A stretch of DNA of 64,000 nucleotides from Actinoplanes sp. L3-i22 (GTDB lineage: Bacteria; Actinomycetota; Actinomycetes; Mycobacteriales; Micromonosporaceae). Made by a program: the position numbers and the translations under genes. The notes under the pieces were generated by a model. The model was given only the letters and a program-made list of their open reading frames with translations. It had not been told where the DNA came from and did not search any database. Positions 1 through 7,601 of the stretch are shown here, piece after piece. Position 1 is the first letter of the stretch. Every line of letters begins with the position of its first letter. The stretch spans positions 7,696,501 through 7,760,500 of the forward strand of contig NZ_AP024745.1 of assembly GCF_019704555.1 (NCBI RefSeq). Direction: 5' to 3'.

Positions 1-248
1 CGCACCAGCAGCGTGATGGCGGCCGAGGCGAGCACGAACACCACGCCCAGCGCGATCATCCAGGTCTTGCCGAAGGTGACCAGGTAGGCGCCCATGCTGA
101 CGCTGCTGAGCAGCGGCAGCAGCAGGTAGAGCCACTGCTGGGCGCCGGACTCGGCGGCCTTCTGCGGCGGCGGCGCCAGGGTGACCCGTTCCTCGGGCAC
201 GGCCGGCGCGAAGGTACGGGCCGGACGGTGGAATTTCGTGTTCGCCAT
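1..248 (-). CDS. eccC: Type VII secretion FtsK/SpoIIIE-type ATPase EccC, N-terminal fragment
   Basis: Only the first 82 or so codons lie in the window; the gene runs off the left edge. The protein begins with a basic segment, then a VTLAPPPQ motif and two hydrophobic helices separated by a short polar turn (about residues 39-58 and 63-82). This is the usual N-terminus of EccC, the hexameric motor of ESX secretion systems, in which a proline-rich linker precedes two membrane helices and three FtsK/SpoIIIE ATPase domains follow. The ATPase domains are outside the window and cannot be checked. The ATG at 248 starts 8 bases after the stop of the preceding WXG100 gene, so it is the last visible gene of the ESX transcript. 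Family assignment rests on this N-terminal pattern and on the neighbouring WXG100 and EccD genes. Confidence 0.8.
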   Translation of the reverse strand, partial: MANTKFHRPARTFAPAVPEERVTLAPPPQKAAESGAQQWLYLLLPLLSSVSMGAYLVTFGKTWMIALGVVFVLASAAITLLV

Positions 249-256
249 GTCTCGCC

Positions 257-730
257 CTAGCTACGGATGACCGGGTCGTTGGGGTCGGTGCCACCGGTGG
301 CCGGGGCCGGGGTGGGGGTGGCGGTGCCGTTGAGTCCGTTGAACATGTCGGTGAAGTTCTTCAGCAGCTCGGTCTCGGCCTCGTTGAAGCCGGCCAGCAC
401 CGCCTTCACCCCGGCGGCGAGCACGTTGAGCACGCCGTCCTCGGCGTCGAAGTCCTTGTCGTCGTTCGCCGCCTTGGTCCCGAACAGCGCGACCGCGATC
501 GCGTTCCACCGGTCGATGAAGTCGGTGGCCTCGCGCTGGGACGCGCCGGCCCAGGACAGCTTGAGGCCGGACAGCCCGCCGTTGATCGACGAGATGCTGT
601 CCGCGACCGCCTTGGCCTGGGTCTGCAGCGCGGTGACGGCGGTGTCCAACTCGGCGCCGTGCACCTCGATCCGGGTGGCGACGTCGTAGTCGTGCTCGCC
701 GCCGGCCGAACCGAAATAGTCATGAGACAT
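257..730 (-). CDS. WXG100-family ESX substrate, long form (157 aa)
   Basis: A 157-residue, mostly helical protein with the WXG motif (SWAGAS, about residues 59-64) in the turn between two predicted helices, as in ESX-secreted EsxA/EsxB proteins. It is longer than the usual ~100 residues because of an acidic insert (KAANDDKDFDAED) and a Thr/Pro-rich C-terminal tail. After the second helix it has FNEAE where secretion partners usually carry YxxxD/E, so the signal tyrosine is replaced by Phe. The gene overlaps the upstream WXG100 gene by 11 bases and lies directly before eccC. It is probably secreted as a heterodimer with the upstream product, the partner then supplying the export signal. Confidence 0.8.
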   Translation of the reverse strand: MSHDYFGSAGGEHDYDVATRIEVHGAELDTAVTALQTQAKAVADSISSINGGLSGLKLSWAGASQREATDFIDRWNAIAVALFGTKAANDDKDFDAEDGVLNVLAAGVKAVLAGFNEAETELLKNFTDMFNGLNGTATPTPAPATGGTDPNDPVIRS

Positions 731-1025
731 CGTTCAGCGCCGCCTGTTCCATGTCGTGATAGGTGTTGTAGGCGGCGTCCAGCCGGGTGATCATGTCGCC
801 CAGCACGGTCGACAATTCGTCCTGGCATTTCTGGAACCACGTGCTGAGCTCGGCGAAGGTGAGCGCGGACGGACTCTTCCAGGCCGCCTCGACACTGGTG
901 AACTGTCGCTTGATCTCGGCCATCGCCGCGTTGATCGCCCCGGCATCGCCCTTGACCTGGCCGATCACCCCGGCCATCTCGGCCAGATCGACCCGGAACT
1001 CCTCGAAAGAAATCTCATCAGCCAT
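720..1025 (-). CDS. WXG100-family ESX substrate (EsxB-like, 101 aa)
   Basis: A 101-residue helical hairpin protein. The start chosen is the ATG at 1025 (MADEISFEEF), since upstream in-frame codons would add an atypical MREWCSA extension. The turn holds a W-x-S variant of the WXG motif (WKSPSAL). Near the C-terminus the sequence YHDME matches the YxxxD/E export signal of ESX substrates. Because the next gene lacks the tyrosine, this subunit is probably the signal-bearing half of an Esx heterodimer. It is the first gene of the leftward eccC transcript. Confidence 0.82.
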   Translation of the reverse strand: MADEISFEEFRVDLAEMAGVIGQVKGDAGAINAAMAEIKRQFTSVEAAWKSPSALTFAELSTWFQKCQDELSTVLGDMITRLDAAYNTYHDMEQAALNDVS

Positions 1026-1136
1026 CGCCGAACACCATTCTCTCAAGCGGCGTGGAAACGATTCTCAGGCTTGCCAGGAAACTTATTTTCATGGCACGAT
1101 GCCTTTGCTGGACACGTATTCTGGAGGTAATCGATA
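1026..1136. promoter_or_regulatory. Divergent promoter region between Esx pair and 209-aa gene
   Basis: This 111-base gap separates two divergent genes and is visibly less GC-rich than its surroundings, which fits a promoter region. On the plus strand TTGCCA (1071-1076) with CACGAT (1095-1100) is a weak -35/-10 candidate. A clear ribosome binding site GGAGG (1123-1127) precedes the ATG at 1137 by 9 bases. No convincing consensus was found for the minus-strand promoter. Confidence 0.4.
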
Positions 1137-1766
1137 ATGGTCGACCCGATCGAGTCCCACTATTTCCCCCGCCCGTCCGACGACGGTGGCGACTCCGGGG
1201 GCAGCGACAGCAGCGACCCGACCTACGGCGCCGGCGACGTGCCGAACCTGGCGATGGGCTGGGACTCCTCGGACGACCTGCCGTCGTACAACCTGAACCC
1301 GGCCGGCGCCGCGACCCCGCCCGCCGCCGGCACCCCCACCGGCACCCCGCTCAACGAGCAGGCCCTGGTGGTCAACCCGCTGACCATGCGCAACACCGAG
1401 CGCAGCATGCTGGCCGCCACCGACCGCGGCGTCGAGGCGTACATCGCGCTCAAGGCCAAGGTCGAGGCGGCGATCTCCGGCGGCGCGATCTACGGGCAGA
1501 TCGACACCGACGAGAAGTGGGTGGACACCACCACCGTCGGCGCGCCGCCCGGCCAGGGCTACTGGATGGACGTGGACAGCCCGCTGCAGGGCGGCGCCAA
1601 GGAGTTCGCCGCGAAGATGGACAACTACCAGCGCGGCGCGCTGATCGGCATGGCGGCCGTGCTGGACGTGGCCGGGGCGTACATCGCCGGGCTCAACGTG
1701 GCCGGCACCACGTACTCCTACATCGACCGGCAGGCGAAGTTCCCCGAGCCGCCGGCCGCGCCCTGA
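1137..1766 (+). CDS. Putative ESX-associated substrate protein (209 aa)
   Basis: A 209-residue protein with a disordered Gly/Ser/Asp- and Pro-rich N-terminal 75 residues followed by two helical segments (about 85-115 and 148-195). No named family is recognised. The second helix (AKEFAAKMDNYQ ... ) resembles the second helix of Esx proteins, and near the C-terminus YSYID matches the YxxxD/E secretion signal, so an ESX-secreted protein is a reasonable inference. There is no classical signal peptide or membrane helix. It is the only plus-strand gene inside an otherwise minus-strand ESX cluster and has a strong Shine-Dalgarno sequence. It converges on the beta-helix/AAA+ gene with a gap of only 11 bases. 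Confidence 0.6.
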   Translation: MVDPIESHYFPRPSDDGGDSGGSDSSDPTYGAGDVPNLAMGWDSSDDLPSYNLNPAGAATPPAAGTPTGTPLNEQALVVNPLTMRNTERSMLAATDRGVEAYIALKAKVEAAISGGAIYGQIDTDEKWVDTTTVGAPPGQGYWMDVDSPLQGGAKEFAAKMDNYQRGALIGMAAVLDVAGAYIAGLNVAGTTYSYIDRQAKFPEPPAAP

Positions 1767-1777
1767 CCGGCGGGCCG

Positions 1778-4441
1778 TCACGCGACGTTCCACGGCAGGT
1801 CCTCGGCGCGCAGCGTGCTCAGGTCGTCGTTGGTCGGGTCGGCCCGGGTGGCGACCCGGCCGGCCTGCAGCTCGGTCATCCGCTGGAACAGCTGCCGGGC
1901 GCTGCGGCCGTTGCCGAAGTGCTCGGTGCGCTCCACCCCGTCGAAGTAGTCCAGCAGCGCCGCGTCGGTGTCCGGGTCGAGCCGGTACTGGTGCTGCGCG
2001 GCCTGCGCGGCGACGATCGCCACCAGCTCGGCCGAGGTGTAGTCCTCGAACGTGAGCACCCGGGTGAACCGGGACGACAGGCCCGGGTTGGAGGCGATCA
2101 GCCGGCCCATGTCCTCCGGGTAGCCGGCCGCGATCACCACCACCTCGTCGCGGTGCTCCTCCATCAGCTTGACCAGCGTGGCGATCGCCTCGTGGCCGAA
2201 GTCGCCCGGCTGCCCGGCCGGCACCAGCGAGTACGCCTCGTCGATGAACAGCACCCCGCCCAGCGCCCGGCGGAAGATCGCCTGGGTACGCGGGCCGGTG
2301 TGCCCGACGTACTCGCCGACCAGCGCGGCCCGGTCCGCCTCGACCAGGTGCCCGCGCTGGAGCAGGCCGAGCGCGGCCAGGATCCGGCCGTACAGCTTGG
2401 CGACGGTGGTCTTGCCGGTGCCCGGGTTGCCGGCGAAGACCAGGTGCCGGCTGACCGGCGGCGCGGCCAGGCCCGCCGCCAGCCGGCGCCGCACCATCAG
2501 GGACAGGTCGATCATCGCCTTGACGTCGCGCTTGACGCCGTCCAGTCCGATCAGCCCGTTGAGCTCGCCGAGCAGCACCGGCAGGTCGAGCTCGGCGGAG
2601 ATCGGCGTGCCGGTGGCGGTGCCGGACGACGCCGCGGGGCCGGCCGGCCTGGTCTCCCGGACCCCGTCGGCCGGCATGGTGCTGGTCGCCACGTCCGCGA
2701 CCCGGCAACCGCTGAAGACCGGGGCGGCGCCGGCCGCCAGCGACAGGTCCTCGGCGGTGTCGTGCACGAAACAGCCGGTGATCTCCGGGGTGGCGTCCGC
2801 GCCGATGTGCAGCGCCGGGAAGCCGGTCGCCGACAGCTCGCAGTCGACCAGCCGTCCCCCGGCGCTTTCGTGCAGGTAGATGCCGTTCTTGCCGGTCCGG
2901 GCGACGGTCATCCGCTCGAGCAGCGGGGTCGCCCCGGACCAGATCACCACGCCGCCGCCGGTCGTCTCGACGACCCGCAGGCCGTCGATCCACGCCTCGC
3001 TGCCGGCGTCCAGGAACACGCCGCTGCCGCCGGACCCGGTCACCTCGCCGCCGTGGACCAGCACGCCGGTGTCCGCGCCCACCTCCAGGCCGGCGCCACC
3101 GGTCGGGCCGATCAGCAGGCCGGCCAGCAGCGGCCGGTGCCGGGTCAGGAGCCGTACCCCGATCCGGGTTCCGGAGATCACGCAGTCGCGCAGCGTCCCG
3201 TCACCGCCGGCGATCTCCACGCCGAACTCCCGGGCGCCGGCCACCGTGCTGTCCCGCGCGTCGAGCACCGCCGCGTCCGCGACCCGGACGCCGGACTCGG
3301 CGCTGTCCCGGATCCGGGTGCCGGTCAGCTCCCCGCGGGCCCGCCCGCCCAGGTGCACCGCGGTGAACCCGGTCCCGGTCAGCTCGCAGTCGTGCAGCGC
3401 GACCACGCTGTCGTCGATGGCGTGCACCCCGTTGCCGCCGGTCCGGGCGACGGTGCTGGCCGTCGCGGTGACCCGGGCGGCGCCGAGCGCCGCGATCGCG
3501 CTGTCCCCGGTGTCGACCAGCCGGCAGTCGTCCAGGACCACCTCGGCCGTGCCGGTGGCCAGCAGCGCCGTGCCGCCCAGCACCCGCAGCTGGGAGCCGG
3601 TCACCCGGACGGCCGCGCCGTCGACCCGGATCCCGCCGGTCGCGATCTCGAACAGGTCGCAGTCCTCCAGGCGGGTCCACCGCTCGTCCGCGCCGACCGT
3701 GTCACCGGCGCCCGGATCGGGCCGGGCCGGCGCGTCGATCGCCACCCCGAACCCGCTGTCGGACAGCCGGCAGCCGCGCAGCGTGGAACCGGCCGAGCCG
3801 CGCAGCGCCACGGCCGCCTCGCCGCAGCCGGCCACGTCCAGGTTGACCAGCAGGCCGGCCGCCGCGCCGGTGAGCAGCAGGCCGCACCCGGTGACCGTCC
3901 GGATCCGGGTCTCCCGGACGGTGGCCCGCGCGGCGTCCGCGAGAACCAGCCCGTGCCCGGCGATCCGCTCGACCACGCAGTCGGTGACGGTGACCGTGGC
4001 CGTACCGGTGGCGTGCAGCGCGGCCCGGCCGCTGTCGCGCAGCGTGCCGGCCCGCAGGGTCAGCGCCGCGTCGTGGGTGGCCTCGACCCGGCCGGTGCCG
4101 ACCACGCACTCGTCCAGGGTGAGCCGGCCGGAGCGGGCCAGCACCGCGGGCTGCTCCGGGTGCGGGCCGGTCACGGTCAGCCCGCGCAGCACCACGGTGC
4201 CGCCGGTGACCAGCACCGCCGGGCCGGTGACCGCGCGCAGCTCGACGGTGCCGGCGCCCTTCTCGGCGAGCAGGGTGACGTCCCGGTCGAGCACCAGCGA
4301 CTCCGGGTAGGTCCCGGGCCGGATCGAGACGACCGCGCCCGGACCGGCGGCACGCAGCGCCGAGCCGATCGTCCGGTGGGTGCCCCACCCCTTCCCGCCG
4401 ACCCGGAGTGTCCCGGAGCCGGTGATCGCCGAGCCGTTCAC
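1778..4441 (-). CDS. Right-handed beta-helix / AAA+ ATPase fusion (EccA-like C-terminus)
   Basis: An 887-residue protein in two parts. Residues about 1-615 are a run of short (22-24 residue) rungs with repeated G-V-x-V/L-x-D-x-x-V spacing, typical of parallel beta-helix proteins (the NosD/pectate-lyase-like repeat). Residues about 635-887 form an AAA+ module of the CbxX/CfqX type: Walker A GNPGTGKTT, Walker B GGVLFIDEAYSL, a sensor-1 region and the arginine-rich C-terminal lid. This AAA+ type is that of EccA, the cytosolic ATPase of mycobacterial ESX systems, which carries TPR repeats rather than a beta-helix. The gene sits between two Esx-like genes and 8 bases after the upstream stop, which supports an ESX chaperone or substrate-recognition role. 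The beta-helix replacing the TPR module is the odd feature; a binding-scaffold role for it is inference. Confidence 0.82.
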   Translation of the reverse strand: MNGSAITGSGTLRVGGKGWGTHRTIGSALRAAGPGAVVSIRPGTYPESLVLDRDVTLLAEKGAGTVELRAVTGPAVLVTGGTVVLRGLTVTGPHPEQPAVLARSGRLTLDECVVGTGRVEATHDAALTLRAGTLRDSGRAALHATGTATVTVTDCVVERIAGHGLVLADAARATVRETRIRTVTGCGLLLTGAAAGLLVNLDVAGCGEAAVALRGSAGSTLRGCRLSDSGFGVAIDAPARPDPGAGDTVGADERWTRLEDCDLFEIATGGIRVDGAAVRVTGSQLRVLGGTALLATGTAEVVLDDCRLVDTGDSAIAALGAARVTATASTVARTGGNGVHAIDDSVVALHDCELTGTGFTAVHLGGRARGELTGTRIRDSAESGVRVADAAVLDARDSTVAGAREFGVEIAGGDGTLRDCVISGTRIGVRLLTRHRPLLAGLLIGPTGGAGLEVGADTGVLVHGGEVTGSGGSGVFLDAGSEAWIDGLRVVETTGGGVVIWSGATPLLERMTVARTGKNGIYLHESAGGRLVDCELSATGFPALHIGADATPEITGCFVHDTAEDLSLAAGAAPVFSGCRVADVATSTMPADGVRETRPAGPAASSGTATGTPISAELDLPVLLGELNGLIGLDGVKRDVKAMIDLSLMVRRRLAAGLAAPPVSRHLVFAGNPGTGKTTVAKLYGRILAALGLLQRGHLVEADRAALVGEYVGHTGPRTQAIFRRALGGVLFIDEAYSLVPAGQPGDFGHEAIATLVKLMEEHRDEVVVIAAGYPEDMGRLIASNPGLSSRFTRVLTFEDYTSAELVAIVAAQAAQHQYRLDPDTDAALLDYFDGVERTEHFGNGRSARQLFQRMTELQAGRVATRADPTNDDLSTLRAEDLPWNVA

Positions 4442-4449
4442 GCGACCAC

Positions 4450-4797
4450 CTAGTCGAACAGCGCCGGAGGCGGACCGAGCTCGACGGCCTGCAGGTCGTT
4501 GAGGTTCGCGATCTCGGTGTCGCGGTAGTTCAGGTACGTGCCGTGCAGCCCGCTGGAGATGCCGGCCAGCGCGTCCTGCAGCGTCCGGGCGAACGTGTCG
4601 TAGTCGTGCATCAGCTGCTGGAACTGGTTCGACGCGACGCCCTGCCAGACGTCCTCCAGGCTGACCACGTACGTCCGGATGTCCGCGATCAGCTCGGCCA
4701 TCTCCTGCGCGGTGGTCTGGGTGTCGGTCGCGGCGCCGCTGACCACGTCGGGGGTGACGTGGTAGGTCACACCGCCGACGACGACGGGATCGCTCAT
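4450..4797 (-). CDS. WXG100-family ESX substrate (115 aa)
   Basis: A 115-residue helix-turn-helix protein with a canonical WXG motif (VWQGVAS) and, in the second helix, YRDTE matching the YxxxD/E export signal. The ATG at 4797 is chosen because GAGAGG lies just upstream and the longer in-frame extension (28 codons) is rich in Arg/Ser/Pro and reads as non-coding. The N-terminus (VVVGGVTYHVTPDVV) is a beta-like extension not usual in short Esx proteins. The gene lies 31 bases after eccD and 8 bases before the beta-helix/AAA+ gene, in one leftward transcript. Confidence 0.82.
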   Translation of the reverse strand: MSDPVVVGGVTYHVTPDVVSGAATDTQTTAQEMAELIADIRTYVVSLEDVWQGVASNQFQQLMHDYDTFARTLQDALAGISSGLHGTYLNYRDTEIANLNDLQAVELGPPPALFD

Positions 4798-4828
4798 GGT
4801 CGTGGCCTCTCGTGCTGGGGGAAACTGG

Positions 4829-6217
4829 TCACATCCGGCCGCCGGCCGCGAAGAGCAGGGCGAAAACCCCGAAAACCCCAAGAGCCAGCGGTACGCACAG
4901 CGTGGTGAGCAGGCCGGCCACCGTCCCGGTCCAGCCGGCCGGCTCGTTGGCCAGCTCGTCGGCGTCGGCCCCCTCGGCCGCCGCCCGGAACGCGCCGGCC
5001 AGCCCCGATCCGGCCACGCTCAGCCCGGTCACCACGGCCAGCAGCGGACCGCCGGCCGCAGCGGCGGATCCGGCCAGACCGAGCCGGCCGGCCAGGTCGT
5101 CGCCGCCCAGCAGCGCCGTGGCGACCAGTGCGGCGCCCCCGGCCAGCAGCATGCCCAGCCGCGCCGGCACCACGATCAGCCGACCGGCCCGCAGCAGCAG
5201 GATCAGGCCGAGCGCGGTGGCCATCGCGATCGCGTACGGGTCCCCGGAGAGCGCGAGCAGCACGACACAGCCGACCAGCACCGCGCCGCAGCCGAGCACG
5301 ATCCCGGCGAGCACCAGCCGGCCCCGGCCGACCAGCGCCTCGATCTCGTCGGTGCCGGTCCGGCCGGCCGGCGGCTCGGCCGAGGCGACCAGGTGGCCGG
5401 CCAGGCTCGGGGCGAGTTCCAGCAGGCCCAGGGCGAGCAGCGCGACCGCCGCGGCCGCGTCGTTGCGGCCGGCGTGCGTCAGCACCAGCATCACCGTGGC
5501 GCTGAGCGCGAGCAGACCGCCCGCCACCAGCACCGTGGTGATCAGCCGGGGCAGCGCCAGCCGCGCGGTCAGCGCGCCGAGGACCGCGCCGCAGCCCAGC
5601 CCGATCAGCGCGGTGCCCGGGTTGGTCCGGGTGGCCGGCAGGAAGGTCGGCGCGAGGGCCAGCAGCGGCACCGCGGCCAGGGCCAGGGCGGTGACCGCGA
5701 AGCCGGGCAGCGGCCAGGCCCGCCGGTCGGCCCGGCGCGCGAGCACTGCCGAGGCGACCCCGGCGGCCAGCGCGACCAGCAGGAACAGCGGCGCCGGGGC
5801 GCGGCCGGCGGAGAGCGCGGCCAGCCCGGCGACCAGCGCGCCGAGGCCGCTGGTCAGCATCACGCCGGCGCCGAGCCGGGCGTCCCAGCCCCGGCGGGAC
5901 CGGCTGGCCGTGTCGACCAGCTCGACGATGTCGGTGATCGACGGCTCGTCGAGCTCACCGGCGGCGTGGTCGCGCAGGTAGAGCACGGCGCCGTCGGCCA
6001 CGCCGGCCTCGGCGAGCGAGGCGGACGGCGGGTACGGCCGGATCCCGGCCGGGGCGAGCGACCACACCGGGGGCAGCGCCCCGTCGTCCTCCTCGGTGCC
6101 GCACAGGTCGAGCAGCCGGGCGCTGTACTCGGCGATCGCCGCGCGGGCGGGCACCGTCAGGTCGACCCGCCGGCGGGCGCCGACGACGGTGACCCGGAGT
6201 CGTTCGTCGGTGGCCAC
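4829..6217 (-). CDS. eccD: Type VII secretion integral membrane protein EccD
   Basis: About 462 residues. The first ~80 form a ubiquitin-like cytosolic domain (RLRVTVVGARRRVDLTVP... with PPSASLAEAGVADGAVLYL near its end), followed by a linker and eleven or so hydrophobic helices that fill the rest of the protein. This architecture is specific to EccD, which forms the membrane channel vestibule of ESX systems. The GTG at 6217 is chosen as start because it lies 5 bases after the stop of the upstream WXG100 gene and directly before the ubiquitin-like domain; a longer reading into the upstream gene has non-coding composition. eccB, eccE and mycP are not in the window. Confidence 0.9.
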   Translation of the reverse strand: MATDERLRVTVVGARRRVDLTVPARAAIAEYSARLLDLCGTEEDDGALPPVWSLAPAGIRPYPPSASLAEAGVADGAVLYLRDHAAGELDEPSITDIVELVDTASRSRRGWDARLGAGVMLTSGLGALVAGLAALSAGRAPAPLFLLVALAAGVASAVLARRADRRAWPLPGFAVTALALAAVPLLALAPTFLPATRTNPGTALIGLGCGAVLGALTARLALPRLITTVLVAGGLLALSATVMLVLTHAGRNDAAAAVALLALGLLELAPSLAGHLVASAEPPAGRTGTDEIEALVGRGRLVLAGIVLGCGAVLVGCVVLLALSGDPYAIAMATALGLILLLRAGRLIVVPARLGMLLAGGAALVATALLGGDDLAGRLGLAGSAAAAGGPLLAVVTGLSVAGSGLAGAFRAAAEGADADELANEPAGWTGTVAGLLTTLCVPLALGVFGVFALLFAAGGRM

Positions 6218-6222
6218 GGTGC

Positions 6223-6540
6223 TCAGTGCCGCCAGTTGCTGATGTTGGTGGACTCGGCCTCGAAGTAGTTGGTCCAGGCCACGTTCATCTTCTGGGAGAT
6301 GATCCCGAGCACGCCGTCCGGCCCGAACAGGCCGACCGCGCTGAGCTGCCACTCGTCCTTGAGGTCCTGGAAGTACTCGGCGGCGACGCTCTGCCGCCAG
6401 TCCTCCTCCAGCGGCGCCAGCCGCGTGGCGAGCGCCTGCAGCTTCTCCGACGCCACCTCGGCCTGGCTGTTCAGGAACGAGCCCGCGGCCTCGAGTCCCT
6501 CCCCGACATAGATCGGGTGACCGTCCACCTCAGCTGCCAT
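6223..6540 (-). CDS. WXG100-like ESX substrate, first gene of the eccD transcript (105 aa)
   Basis: A 105-residue helical hairpin. The turn has a degenerate motif (DWRQSVAAEYF) in which the glycine of WXG is replaced, and the C-terminal helix ends with YFEAE, an exact YxxxD/E signal. The ATG at 6540 is used; the longer upstream reading is Pro/Ala-rich and antisense to the ricin-domain gene. It is probably secreted, perhaps as a dimer with the WXG100 protein encoded just beyond eccD. The 5' region holds the phased repeats listed at 6622-6676. Confidence 0.75.
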   Translation of the reverse strand: MAAEVDGHPIYVGEGLEAAGSFLNSQAEVASEKLQALATRLAPLEEDWRQSVAAEYFQDLKDEWQLSAVGLFGPDGVLGIISQKMNVAWTNYFEAESTNISNWRH

Positions 6541-6621
6541 GTCCGCGCTCCACCTTCCGTGCCGGGCCCGGCGTTTCGGGACAGGGGTCCCCCGGTCGGG
6601 GGAGAGCCTGCCACGGGGGTC

Positions 6622-6676
6622 TTGACAAACCGTTGCCGATTTCTTGTCGATCTCTTGCCGGATCCTTGGCGGCCCG
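6622..6676. promoter_or_regulatory. Five 11-bp phased direct repeats in divergent promoter region
   Basis: Between the ESX transcript (start 6540) and the ricin-domain gene lie five successive 11-base units that begin with TTG at 6622, 6633, 6644, 6655 and 6666. The first is TTGACAAACCG and the others approximate TTGCCGATCTC. An 11-base period places each unit on about the same face of the helix, so cooperative binding of a regulator is plausible. TTGACA at 6622 could also serve as a plus-strand -35 box. The array is seen directly; a regulatory role is inferred. Confidence 0.5.
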
Positions 6677-6763
6677 TTTCGCCGCTGGAGGACCCGGCCC
6701 GGCACCCGGTAGCGTCCACCGCGATCGATGGCGGCCACCCGCGGGGAAGAAGAGACACCAGTC

Positions 6764-7591
6764 GTGAGTGACCAGCAGAACCCCACCCGTCTGACCGGCT
6801 TCGCGGCCAGTTTCGCCGGCGCCTCGCGGCGCTCCGGCGGTGGCGGCGAGAAGCCCGGCATCGTGCGACGCCTGCTGGTGATCGGCGCGGTGACCGGGGT
6901 CGTGGCCGCGGCCGTGGCCGGCGCCGGCTTCATCGTCAGCCGCGGCACCAGCGACGCCGCCCAGCAGCCGGTCGGCGCGATGCCCTCGGCGAGCGGCGGC
7001 CCGGCGAGCCCGGCCACCGTCCCGGGCGCGACCACCCGGCCGGTCGGCACGATCCCGCCGGCCGGCGGTGGCGGCGCTCCGGTGCCGCTCGGCAACCCGG
7101 TGTTCCCGGCCGCGCCCGCCGCGGCCGGCACCGTTCCGGCCACCAAGGCCACCACCAAGGCCACCACGAAGGCGACCGGCACCGCGACCGCGAAGGCCGC
7201 GGCCACCACGGCGAGCGGCTATTCGATCATCAGCTATTCGTCCGGCCGCTGTGTCGACGTGACCGACGGCGGCGGCGACGGCACCCCGCTGCAGATCTGG
7301 ACGTGCAGCGGGGCGGCCCGGCAGAAGTGGACCTTCACCGGCGGGACGATCCGGTCGCTCGGGCTGTGCATGGACGCGGCGAACGCCAGCGCCTCCGACG
7401 GCACCGCGGTCCAGGTCGCCAAGTGCAACGGCGGCTGGGCCCAGAAGTGGACCGTCAACTCCTCCTACGACCTGGTCAACACGGCCACCGGCAGGTGCGC
7501 CGACCTGCGCGACAACGGCACCGGCAACGGCACCCGGCTGCAGCTGTGGGAGTGCTCGGGCACGTCCAACCAGAAGTTCCACAAGGGCTGA
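6764..7591 (+). CDS. Membrane-anchored ricin-type beta-trefoil lectin
   Basis: About 275 residues from the GTG at 6764, which follows a purine-rich GGGGAAGAAGAGA; an ATG at 6728 would add 12 residues. There is a basic cytosolic N-terminus, one membrane helix (about residues 35-57), a long Pro/Ala/Thr linker ending in a (TKAT)n-like stretch, and a C-terminal ricin-B beta-trefoil of about 125 residues. The trefoil shows three repeats with Q-x-W/F motifs (RQKWTF, AQKWTV, NQKFHK) and paired cysteines (GRCVDV, WTCSG, GLCMDA, KCNG, GRCADL, WECSG). Such domains bind galactosyl or xylosyl polymers. No catalytic domain is present, so it is probably a surface carbohydrate-binding protein. Confidence 0.85.
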   Translation: MSDQQNPTRLTGFAASFAGASRRSGGGGEKPGIVRRLLVIGAVTGVVAAAVAGAGFIVSRGTSDAAQQPVGAMPSASGGPASPATVPGATTRPVGTIPPAGGGGAPVPLGNPVFPAAPAAAGTVPATKATTKATTKATGTATAKAAATTASGYSIISYSSGRCVDVTDGGGDGTPLQIWTCSGAARQKWTFTGGTIRSLGLCMDAANASASDGTAVQVAKCNGGWAQKWTVNSSYDLVNTATGRCADLRDNGTGNGTRLQLWECSGTSNQKFHKG

Positions 7592-7601
7592 GCCCGGGCG
7601 G

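Noticed and set aside
1052..4453. 1133-codon open frame on the plus strand through the ESX cluster
   Set aside because: Arg/Gly-rich composition, no motif, and antisense to the beta-helix/AAA+ gene.
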